A stretch of DNA of 64,000 nucleotides from CAYMLQ01 sp964390795. Lineage in GTDB: Bacteria; Verrucomicrobiota; Kiritimatiellia; RFP12; UBA1067. The notes beneath the pieces were generated by a model. The model was not told the DNA's origin and did not search any database. It worked only from the letters and a program-made list of their open reading frames with translations. The stretch's first letter is position 1, and every line of letters starts with the position of its first letter. This document shows, piece after piece, positions 10,127 to 19,600 of the stretch. Location of the stretch: NCBI GenBank assembly GCA_964390795.1, contig CAYMLQ010000001.1:8294-72293 (forward strand). The letters are read 5' to 3'. The translations under genes were made by a program, and so were the position numbers.

Positions 10127-13100
10127 CTATAGCCCGAGAAGCAGGAAGTCGTACGACCAGTTGAAGGTGTACGGGACGGGCTTGTTCTGGGCGTTGAGGT
10201 AGGATGCCTTATCCGCCCACAGGAAGAAGCCGCGGCCCGCGACGCCATCGAACGTGGCCCCTGTTTCGGGCGTCAGGACGCCCTCATACGCGACGCTCTT
10301 ATACGTGTGGGTCGTGCCGTAGTCGAACCAGGCCTTAAACTGACCCTTGAAAATGCCGGTGTTGCGGGTCAGCGAGAGCGTCAGACCGACATCGTTCTCC
10401 GTTTCGCCGTAGTTGTATGCGCCCTCCACCTTCACGGGCGTCCCCGCTCGGGGTGCCGCAAGTCCAGTCATCACGCCAAACCGGTCGGTGACGACGTGGG
10501 TCTCCACACCGGTTGGCTCCCAGTACACCGACTCATAGCGGTTCGTGCCCACGAACACCAGCGGTGCCGGATCGGCAGCATCTTCGGAGATGCCGACCTG
10601 CAAGGTCATGCCGTCATAGTACCGGTAGAGGTTGCCGAGCAGGTCGTACCAGCCGCCGGTCAGATCGAGTTCACGGCTGAAGCCTTCGCCGTACCGTGCC
10701 GTGGCCAGCGGGTTAAAGCTCCCCCACTGCAGGACGCTTCTGCTCTCCAGCAACCGCAGAGTGGTGCAGGCGTCCGCTTGCTCCGGCTCCGGCAGACACC
10801 ACTCCACGAAACCGAACAGGCTGCCTCCCTTGTACTCCGCAGGCACAACATTCACGACCATAAATACCGCGCCGTTTTCGTCGATGATCAGCGGCGCACT
10901 CGCGGAAACCGCCGTGCCGTCCGCCAGCTTGCCCGCCGTCTTGACGCCGCCGGCTTTGTCAACCGTGAACGTGAGATATCCGCTGCCCGCCACGTCGTCC
11001 GAGGCGTCTGCCGATGGCAGATTCGGCAACGCGGCCGTATAATAACCCGTGTAGTTGGTGGCGACGGCCCGCATGTCCGCATCCATCCAAACATTACGAT
11101 ACAGCACAACATTCTGGCACCCGGCCTCGCCGATCATGACGTCGCCCTCCGCAACGGACAGCACCTGCGGCGTGCCGGCAGCCAGGCGGCTGATTCGACA
11201 GTTCAGCACGAGCACGCTCTTGCCGGCCTTCACCTCGGCTCGGATGCAGAACGCCTCCGGATAGGTGTTCGTCCTGAAGTATGAGGCCGCGCCGAAGGTA
11301 TGGTTCGTACCCCACACCATAATCTTGCCCGAAATCTTACCGAGCGCGGTGACACTTGCCGAGATCTGCCCGGCACCCAATATGCTGTCCATGTGCCAGC
11401 CGTTAAACGTGCCCTGCGCCCAAGCGGGGAGGCTATCGACGGACATCCCGAAGGTGATGACGCTCGTCTGCCCGCTCGCGTTCCGCACAGTGACCGTCAC
11501 CGGTTTGGAGCCGTACGCCGTTGGGACACCCGTCAGCGACCGGGTTGCCGCATCGTACTTCAGGCCCAACGGCAAACCGCTGAACGTAACGGTCGGCAGC
11601 GTATCGGACTGAATATCGAAAGGCAGACTGTAGAACACGCCGACCGTGGCGCTTTGCTCGGACACCGTTCCAATAGTCGGACGCGAGACGTTCTGCGTCA
11701 GCATAAATTCCGCCGTCACAGCCATGTCCGCCGTCGGCATCACGAGCGCGCGCGTCGGGCTCTGAGAGCCATCCTCCCAGCGGCGGAAGGTATATCCGCT
11801 CTGCGGCCGGGCCGTGAGCGTGACCCGCGTGCCCGGCACATACGCTCCAGCTCCGGACACGCTGCCGCCGCCGCCCTGAACGTTTGTCGTCAGCCTCGCC
11901 TTCACCGTCAGCGTCTGGGTCGCCGTCGCGGGCAGGAAATCCACGCTGCCCTGCTGCAGCGCCGTGATCACCGCGCTGCCCGCCCCGACGATGCGCACGC
12001 GGTTGTTCGCGATCTCCGCCACCGCGCCGTTGCCGCTGGAGTAGACAACGGGCAGGAGCGAAGATGCGGTCACTCCGGGATCGAAATCGGCCTCCCCCGT
12101 CACCTTGACAGGCAACGTCTTGAACGTCAATTTCTGCGCCACCGGCGCATTCGTGACACAGACGCTCCAGGCGCGCTCAGACGAAGCGCCCTGGCGGTCT
12201 TGCGCGATCGCTTTGACCGTCACCACGCGCGACACCGTTCCGCTCACCGTTTCGGCTCCCGGCTTATAGGCGAAGACACTGGCGATCGCAGCTGGTGCGC
12301 CGCTCTTCGTGACCTGTTTCAGCGTCCCGTCCACAAACCAACTGACGGCCAGCATGCCGCGAGCCGCATCTGAGTCCGCCGCATCGCTCGCGGTCAAACT
12401 CAACGCCAAGGTTCCGCCTTCGACCGCCCCGACCGCTTCGACCGCTGGCGCGCTCGAACTGATGACCGGCGCTTGCGCACTGAGCGGCGCGAAAAGGCGC
12501 AGCCCGGTGACAGCCATCCCTTTGAAGTTAACACTGCCCCCCCCCCGATTTGCAGACCGGCAGACCCAAGCCACATCAAAGCAACCGCCCCCCCTGCGGA
12601 TGCGCAAATCCCCAGTTGCCGCCCCCGCTGGATCGCTCACCGTACTTTCATACGTCCCTTGCCAATCCAAGCACCACTCCCAAACATTGCCGTGCAGATC
12701 GTAGAGCCCCCATGCGTTGGGCAGGTGGGAGCCAACCTTGGCCGTTCCCGCATTGGTGCTGACCGTCCGAGCGGTCGAGGCAAAAACCGTTGAGTTGGTA
12801 TAACGCCCCACCGCAGCCATATTCGGGCACGTGTCGGCACCGGTCAGCGACGTCCCGCTGTTCAGCGCGAGCGTCGTACCCGCACGGCAGGTATACTCCC
12901 ACTGCGCTTCCGTCGGCAGATCCAAGGACAAGAGTCCGGTTTTCGTTCTCAGCTTGCCGATGAAGGACGCGGTGTCCACCGTGCTGCTGACCGGCCATCT
13001 GGCACCGGCGGTCGCGCCGCGGATATCCACGTAACTGACGCTCTCCACCGGCCGTGTCGCGTAAACCGTAGCGTTATTGAAGTAGCTGGGTTTATTTCCC

Positions 13101-16100
13101 ATCACCAGTTCCCACTGGCGCTGGGTCACCTCAAACACGCCGGCATAGCACGCCTTGGTGAGCGTTACGCCGTGCTGCGTCTCATCGTCTTTCGGGTCGC
13201 GCCCCAGCTCGGTCGCCGGACTGCCCATCGTAAAACTGCCGGCGGGGATGCGCCGCAAAACCAGTTTGGTCGTCTTGTAAGCATCGGCCCAACCACCGGC
13301 GGGCACCTCGCTCAAATAGGAAATCGGATAGCTGGAAGCACCTGAACCGCCCGACAGGTCGATCACCAGAAACCGCTGGCCAGCCGAGCCGTAAACGGCC
13401 AAGGTGAAGGCCCGCGTCGCCGACCGCGCGTTGCGGTCCGTCACGCCCACGGTGAACGAACTCGAACCGACGGCGGTCGGCGCCCCCCGAAGCTCGCCGG
13501 ACGTCGTCAGCGTCAGTCCCGCAGGCAGGCTGCCGGAAACGAGCGACCAGGTGTACGGAGCCATGCCTCCGGCAACCTCGAACGAGACGCTGTATGCAGA
13601 CTCCACCACCCCTTCAGGCAACGCGTTTACCGTGACGATCACCGGATCCAGCGCACTGCTTGTCAGCGTTTGGAAAACCCGGAATCCGATGCCGTAGTCT
13701 TGCATGCCAGAGCCATTAAAATTACGATTGGCCGAACGGCACCACGTGGCGTCAAACCACCAGAAGCCTCCTCGAAAGATACGAACCGGGTTAACACCTG
13801 CCCCGACCGGATCGGACACCGACCCCGCAAAGGGACCATAGCCGTCCAGAGACCACTCGGCCACGTTTCCATGCACATCATACAACCCCCACGCATTAGA
13901 CAGGTAACTGCCGACCTTTGCCGTCCCTTGGTTCGTATCGGCATCCGGGGGGATCCCATCTACACTGCCATCCGGCAGGATCGCGCCGCTGTTATATCCG
14001 TACCGGGCCACCACGTCCAAGTTGTCACACCTGTCCGCCGCCGTCAGATTCTTGCCGCTGTTGAGTGCCGTCGCCGTCCCCGCCCGGCAGGCGTATTCCC
14101 ATTGAGCCTCGGTTGGCAGGTCGAACGACGACAGCCCCGTCTTGGCGCGCAGTCGCCCCATGAAGGAGGCCACGTCTACGGCACTGCTCCCGGGCCAGCC
14201 CGCGCCCGCAACACTCCCCCGCACATCGTCGTAACTGACGCTCTCCACCGGCCGCGTAGCATACCAGGATGAATTGTCAAAAAAGCTCGGTCGGGTTCCC
14301 ATCACCAGTTCCCACTGCCGCTGGGTGACCTCGAACACGCCCGCGTAGAAATCCTTCGTGATCGTCACTTCATGCTGGACCTCATCGTCGAAACGTCCTA
14401 CCTCATCGTCGGGGCTGCCCATGGTGAACACTCCGGCAGGTATCTTGCGCAGAACCAGCCTAGTCGTCTTGTATTCGTCGCTCCAGCCGCCTGCAGGTAT
14501 CGCGCTCAAATAGGAGAACGGATAACTCGCGGACCCCGGACCGCCGGACAGGTCTACGACCAGATAGAGCGCCGCCTCGTTGCGCTCCCACTTCGCCACC
14601 AGGGTATGATTCGTCGCCACCGGCACCCGCGTGTTCGCCGCTTCAAGACCCGCCACGCCGTTCAGCGTGAGCCACCACCCCATGAACGAGTAGCCCGCCC
14701 GCGAGGGCACGGGCAGCGACCCATAGGCCTGGCCGTACGCCGCAGATTTCAACTCCCGTGTCACCGTGCCCCCCGCCGGATCGAAAAGGACGTTGCAGGT
14801 CAATGGCGTCCAAGCCGCGTAGAGCGTATCGGCCGAGCCCACGACCGTCGTCTCCGTCACCCGCGTCCCGGTCGCGTCAGGGCCTCCGGTCCACCAGCCT
14901 TCAAACGTATACCCGGCCCGGACAGGTACCGGCAGCGCTCCGTAGGCTGCGCCGGGCGTGACCGGCTTGACGGACGGCGAAACCGTGCCGCCACAGGCGT
15001 CGAACATGACTGCGAATCCTGTCGGCGTCCAGGAAACCTGATCCAGCCAACCGCAGTCTTCCCCATCGGCCTGACGGCCATTCTTCGAGTAGACCCACCT
15101 CAGAGTATGCCGTCCGGCAGTCAATACAACGCTCTGCTGCACCCACCCGTCCTCTGTGCCGGAAGAAAAAGACTGCTCAACCCCATCGGCCGAGAAGCTC
15201 AGCTTATCAAAATCATACTCCGAGGAAACTCGCCACCAGAAGCTGATTGTGCCAGAACCGGTCACGGTCGTCTCCAGCCAGCTTGACTGCCCATTTTGGA
15301 GCGGCCCGCTGCACGCGGCGTCGTTCCCATCATACGACTCTCGCCACTGGCCATACCACGCGGCGTCGCCGCCCGTCGTCCAAACGAGGTCACCCGCGTC
15401 CAGTTCCGGCCCAGGGACGCCGCAGACTCGGTGCCGCAGCGCATACATGCTGCGCGAGTTCTCGGCCTCGATAACCCGATTGGTGACGGGATCGGCGATT
15501 GTCGCGCACACATAGAGGGTTCCGGAAACCGGCGAAACGAAGGTATCGGACGCCTCCTCCGCCGAGAATGAAAGCGCTTTCCACGCCTGCTTCGCCATGG
15601 CCGTCGCCTGATTGGTGTAGAGCAGATACGTAGGCAAGACCACGTCCTCATCGAATTCGTTGCCGAAGCTGAACCGGCCCAGTTCATACCGTTGGCCTGC
15701 GACGAAATTCGTAAAAGCGAACCAGTCGTGCAGATCGGTCCGGGTCAACGTGCGACCGCCTTCCGGAATCATCGACCCGTCTTGGGCGAAACTGACGGTC
15801 CACGCATTCGTGGTTACGTTGTCATACGGATCATTCCAGTCATCGCTGCAGGACATGACCATCGACGCGAAACTTGCTGGATTCAACGGTGTGAGTTTTT
15901 GGCCGTTATAGCTCCGATTCCGAACGGCGTGAAACTGTCCTATCGCCGTCACGCCATCACTCGGTGAAACGACGATGATCGTCGGAAAATTAATGGCGGT
16001 CGGATAGCGCCGATGGACCTCTTGCACCAGCGGATCGTTTGAGCCGGCATCGTAGTCGGCATACACTAACGCAACCCGGTTGGACGTCGCCCACGCTGTA

Positions 16101-16336
16101 AACCCCGGCTTGTCGTAAACCGAAGCCTGAAGTTCAAAACAGTAACTGCATCCCAGCGTACGCCCGAAGTTAATCAGGAAAATCTGGCTCTCGCTCCGGG
16201 CATACCCCCGGGCACCCTCAATGTCTGAAGTCCACACGCCGGGCTCGGAGAACACGGGTGAAATCGTGGCCACGGCCTCCGCCTGGCCGGCCCACAACAA
16301 TCCTGCCAAGAACAAAATGGATCCAAACCTTTTCAT
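10127..16336 (-). CDS. Giant secreted protein: thioredoxin fold, InlB repeats, two SUMF1-like domains, shared C-terminal module
   Basis: About 2069 residues from ATG 16336. AAGGG lies 6 nt upstream, so this is preferred over an in-frame GTG at 16351. Signal peptide MKRFGSILFLAGLLWAGQAEA. A thioredoxin-like head carries C63-S-Y-C66 (INFGRTLGCSYC). Two InlB-type repeats follow (AGYTFEGWW, AGYSFMGWW), then two SUMF1/FGE-sulfatase-fold domains (IPAGVFTMGSPDDE and IPAGSFTMGSPATE, each with LPTEAQWEY and HGNV-EW). Each SUMF1 domain has one cysteine (WCRSANR, VCRSANR) where formylglycine-generating enzyme has two, so oxidase activity is doubtful. A putative-Ig domain separates them. The Ig/MBG/InlB cassette and shared C-terminal module follow, ending FNWSYDFLLLGL. 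Substrate unknown; export and an extracytoplasmic location are likely. Confidence 0.9.
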   Translation of the reverse strand: MKRFGSILFLAGLLWAGQAEAVATISPVFSEPGVWTSDIEGARGYARSESQIFLINFGRTLGCSYCFELQASVYDKPGFTAWATSNRVALVYADYDAGSNDPLVQEVHRRYPTAINFPTIIVVSPSDGVTAIGQFHAVRNRSYNGQKLTPLNPASFASMVMSCSDDWNDPYDNVTTNAWTVSFAQDGSMIPEGGRTLTRTDLHDWFAFTNFVAGQRYELGRFSFGNEFDEDVVLPTYLLYTNQATAMAKQAWKALSFSAEEASDTFVSPVSGTLYVCATIADPVTNRVIEAENSRSMYALRHRVCGVPGPELDAGDLVWTTGGDAAWYGQWRESYDGNDAACSGPLQNGQSSWLETTVTGSGTISFWWRVSSEYDFDKLSFSADGVEQSFSSGTEDGWVQQSVVLTAGRHTLRWVYSKNGRQADGEDCGWLDQVSWTPTGFAVMFDACGGTVSPSVKPVTPGAAYGALPVPVRAGYTFEGWWTGGPDATGTRVTETTVVGSADTLYAAWTPLTCNVLFDPAGGTVTRELKSAAYGQAYGSLPVPSRAGYSFMGWWLTLNGVAGLEAANTRVPVATNHTLVAKWERNEAALYLVVDLSGGPGSASYPFSYLSAIPAGGWSDEYKTTRLVLRKIPAGVFTMGSPDDEVGRFDDEVQHEVTITKDFYAGVFEVTQRQWELVMGTRPSFFDNSSWYATRPVESVSYDDVRGSVAGAGWPGSSAVDVASFMGRLRAKTGLSSFDLPTEAQWEYACRAGTATALNSGKNLTAADRCDNLDVVARYGYNSGAILPDGSVDGIPPDADTNQGTAKVGSYLSNAWGLYDVHGNVAEWSLDGYGPFAGSVSDPVGAGVNPVRIFRGGFWWFDATWCRSANRNFNGSGMQDYGIGFRVFQTLTSSALDPVIVTVNALPEGVVESAYSVSFEVAGGMAPYTWSLVSGSLPAGLTLTTSGELRGAPTAVGSSSFTVGVTDRNARSATRAFTLAVYGSAGQRFLVIDLSGGSGASSYPISYLSEVPAGGWADAYKTTKLVLRRIPAGSFTMGSPATELGRDPKDDETQHGVTLTKACYAGVFEVTQRQWELVMGNKPSYFNNATVYATRPVESVSYVDIRGATAGARWPVSSTVDTASFIGKLRTKTGLLSLDLPTEAQWEYTCRAGTTLALNSGTSLTGADTCPNMAAVGRYTNSTVFASTARTVSTNAGTAKVGSHLPNAWGLYDLHGNVWEWCLDWQGTYESTVSDPAGAATGDLRIRRGGGCFDVAWVCRSANRGGGSVNFKGMAVTGLRLFAPLSAQAPVISSSAPAVEAVGAVEGGTLALSLTASDAADSDAARGMLAVSWFVDGTLKQVTKSGAPAAIASVFAYKPGAETVSGTVSRVVTVKAIAQDRQGASSERAWSVCVTNAPVAQKLTFKTLPVKVTGEADFDPGVTASSLLPVVYSSGNGAVAEIANNRVRIVGAGSAVITALQQGSVDFLPATATQTLTVKARLTTNVQGGGGSVSGAGAYVPGTRVTLTARPQSGYTFRRWEDGSQSPTRALVMPTADMAVTAEFMLTQNVSRPTIGTVSEQSATVGVFYSLPFDIQSDTLPTVTFSGLPLGLKYDAATRSLTGVPTAYGSKPVTVTVRNASGQTSVITFGMSVDSLPAWAQGTFNGWHMDSILGAGQISASVTALGKISGKIMVWGTNHTFGAASYFRTNTYPEAFCIRAEVKAGKSVLVLNCRISRLAAGTPQVLSVAEGDVMIGEAGCQNVVLYRNVWMDADMRAVATNYTGYYTAALPNLPSADASDDVAGSGYLTFTVDKAGGVKTAGKLADGTAVSASAPLIIDENGAVFMVVNVVPAEYKGGSLFGFVEWCLPEPEQADACTTLRLLESRSVLQWGSFNPLATARYGEGFSRELDLTGGWYDLLGNLYRYYDGMTLQVGISEDAADPAPLVFVGTNRYESVYWEPTGVETHVVTDRFGVMTGLAAPRAGTPVKVEGAYNYGETENDVGLTLSLTRNTGIFKGQFKAWFDYGTTHTYKSVAYEGVLTPETGATFDGVAGRGFFLWADKASYLNAQNKPVPYTFNWSYDFLLLGL

Positions 16337-16389
16337 ACTACACCCTTTCACTATGCTTACAGCACAATCTTCGCCGAAACATAAATGTT

Positions 16390-16418
16390 ATTAAACAACG
16401 ATTACATTGCTGAGTCAA
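16390..16418 (-). promoter_or_regulatory. Promoter for the 10127-16336 gene
   Basis: On the minus strand TTGACT (16413-16418), a 17-nt spacer and TTTAAT (16390-16395) give a sigma70-like promoter. The predicted 5' UTR is about 45-50 nt and includes the AAGGG ribosome-binding site. Confidence 0.7.
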
Positions 16419-16497
16419 GCACGAAAATGCACAAAAATGCTAATCGGTTCTGACAGGGGGGACGCGATTGAAGTGCGTATCGTGTGCGAAGCGACTT

Positions 16498-16623
16498 GGA
16501 GAACGGGCGTCCCCGCCCGTTGCGCGAAAGTCTCTGCAAGGCAGACACGCAGCCAAACGTGGAACGACAGGCTGCGGACCGATAGGCTACCGCCGTTCCA
16601 ACGGGCGGGGACGCCCGTTCTCC
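16498..16623. repeat. Composite palindromic intergenic element with perfect 24-nt inverted arms
   Basis: The 325-bp gap 16337-16661 holds the promoter at 16390-16418 and this element. Arms 16498-16521 and 16600-16623 are exact reverse complements. Each arm is itself a hairpin (AACGGGCG, loop TCCC, CGCCCGTT). The 78-nt centre shows no gene. The layout resembles REP/BIME elements. Confidence 0.8.
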
Positions 16624-16661
16624 ATAGCGTGCGACATTATTTCATCAGAAACGCACGAGCC

Positions 16662-19600
16662 TCAGTCGGCACCCAAGAAGGGGCCGAACAGGAATTCGTA
16701 AGACCAGTTGAAGGCATAGCTCGTCGTTTGGCCGGCCGCGTTCCGGTACCAAGTCTTATCCGGGACGAGATAAAAACCCATCCACTCGGGATAGCCCTGA
16801 CTCGCATCGCGCACCGGCAGGAAGACGCCTCTGATCCCCACCGTAATGGTCTTCTGCTTATCGCCGCCTGCCGTTTCATAGTAGAAGAGGCAAGACCCCG
16901 TGAAGATGCCCGTCGCCTTGTTGGGCTTGACGGACATCGACCACGGATTTACGGACGCCGCAACATCGACTCGCGTGCCGGCCTTGACGAGCGTGACGGC
17001 CGGAAAAGCGACCGCTGCGATCCCCGATGCGAAGGCGGGCAGGCGTCCAGGTTCTGGCGCCGACGCCAGCGCGTAGCCGGACGTCCCTTGCTTGCCGTCG
17101 AAATCGGCAGGCGCGGTGAAGACAGACGCGATCCCCAGTTCGCTCGCGCCGTAGCGGTCCGTCAGGCTCACCCTGCTGCTGTCGTAGTAACCGCCGGTCA
17201 CCTCCACTCGGGTCGTGAAGCCGGCGATTCCGTCCGGCAGCCACCCGGTCGTCGGATCGTACCCAAACACGGCCTTCGGATCTGGATTGATCCAGCGTAG
17301 CCCGTTGAGATCGCCGCAAAGCCCGCTGGTCCCGCTGGCGGCCCCGTCTTCCGCCGGCTTCAGGTAGACAAGTCCGTACAGCCCTCCGCCCGCGCCATAA
17401 CCTGAAGGCTTGCCGCACAGATAGAACGTCGCCCGATCATCCATACTGCAACAATCAGGCCCGTATAGCAGCACCGTCGAACCGCTCACCGCCTTGCCGT
17501 CCGCCACAACACCCGCGTAGGTGACCGTGCCGTTCGCCTTGACGGTGAAGGACAAATAGCCCGATCCGCCGGGGGCGTTCGCCGAACTCGCCTCGATAAC
17601 GGGCAGCGCGACCGCATAGGTGCCAGCGTACGTCCGCATCCGGGCGATACCGGCAGGCTCGCTCCACACGTTGCGCCACAGATCATAAACACCGTCCGGC
17701 CGCCCTTCCAGCCTCAATTCCACACCTGTCCCGCTCTCTTGGATCGCCAGTGCGAGCGCCAGCACGTTTGTCCCCGCCCGCGCAAACAACTGGGCACGGA
17801 GAATACCCTCGGCCCGGCTATTGAATGCCCCGGCCGAGAACGAGTAAGTGATGCCGCGATAGGCGAGACGTCCTGAGAAGGCGCCATCCGCCGCCACCGC
17901 CAGCGCGCAGTTCCCGCTTCCGGAGCCCTCCGCCGACAGCACATAGCCGTCGTAATGACCTGTGACGGCCCCCAACGGAAGCACACGCCACGTAACGGTC
18001 ACCGCCGTCCCCGCCACCGTCTCCGTACGCGAACCGCTCTTTCGCGAGACCACCGTATGCAGGTCAGCCCGACCCTGCCCCACGCGTTTCGGCACGCCCG
18101 TCAGCCAGACGGCGCCGTCTCGTACGACCGCCGAGACACCGGCGGGCAACGCCCCGTTCTTGACTGTCACGCGCAGCGTGCCCTCGCCCGCGTTCGCGAC
18201 GGCGAACGGCCCTGCCTCCCCATACACGCCGACCATCTGCTCCGGGATGACGACGCCTCCGGCTACCGCAGGATCATATCCGCCTTCGGTCGCGACGAAC
18301 TCCGGCGAACCCTCGGGCAGGCACGTCACGGCCCAACGCGGACCGGCAGCGACCGCCCGGCGTCCGAGGCCATCCGTGGCGACGGTGTCGACGCGCCAGT
18401 ACAAAGGCTTCGCTCCTGCCTGAGCCAGCACGGCGTCCAGTCGCGCGCGCTCAGCGTCGTCGCCGGGATGGGGATAGACCGACTCGGGCTGCTCCGACAT
18501 TTTTGCGAGTCTGCCGCTGGACACCCCCGCATACACCTCATAGCGGACCGTCACGCCCGCTGGGAATACAGCCTCCGCTACGACGTCCCGCCAAGACAGC
18601 GACAGCCCCCTGTTGATCACGGCGGCCTGGTCCGCCGGCTGCGGCTCCGCCGGCTGCGGCAGAGGATACCACGCCACATTTCGGACGCCGCCCCAAACAT
18701 GGGTCAACCCGCTCCCGCGACGCACCGTCCAGGCGGCGGACTGTTTGCCTGCCGGCACGCTGAATACCGCTCCCACCCGTAAACCCGCATTCGTGCCAGC
18801 GTCAACGACCGTCCCGCCCAGCACGAACTGCATCAGCGAATCATCACCCTCCGATCGCCGGTCGAACCCGAGAACACCCGGCCCGGTCAGAGTCGCGGAC
18901 ACCGTTGTCGTTGCCCTCGCCGCGACTGAGCCGCTCCGCAGCCAAGCCCCAGCGCGGTCATCATCAGAAAAATACCCGTAGAACCAGACGCCGCCAACCG
19001 CCCGCAGGCCCGGCAGAAGGTTCGCGGCCTCCGCCGCATACTCGGCCAACGGTTGCACGACGAGGTCATCACGGCGAGTCAGGGCAACCGTACCGACCGT
19101 TGCTGACAAAAGCGAGGCACCGCCCAAGGGAGTCAGTTTCAACGAGCACGCCCGGTCGGCTTGCCAGCCGGGCTCGTTGGTAAACGCAAAGGCGAAGGCC
19201 TTTGCGTCACTCTCGCCGTTCGCCCAAACCAGGGTCGCCACAGGCTTACGCGTGTTTCCAGAAACCTGCTCGACACGGCCGCTCACCGCACCGTTCGAAC
19301 CCGCCAACCGCTGGACGCTGAACAGCGCGTTCGAGCCCTCCGGCAGCGTGACGGCCGCAGCAGGCTCAAAACCCAGCCGGCCGGGCACGCGCATCGTCTG
19401 TTCCTGTAAAACCACGTCACAGACCGCCAGTTGCTCTCCGACAAAGCAGTTCTTGACCGCGTAGAGCGCCACGCGGAACGTCTCGTCACCCTCCCAGACC
19501 CCATCCGGCAGCAACGGCACCGTGATCATTTTGGCGCGCTTCGGCCCGACGGACCACACAAGTTCGCCTTGCGCGTCAACGTAATCTAACCCCGGCAGGG

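Noticed and set aside
10127..16336. Diversity-generating retroelement target (SUMF1/C-type-lectin-like domain)
   Set aside because: No reverse transcriptase or template repeat is visible in the window, and the SUMF1 domains are internal rather than C-terminal. Kept only as a search suggestion.
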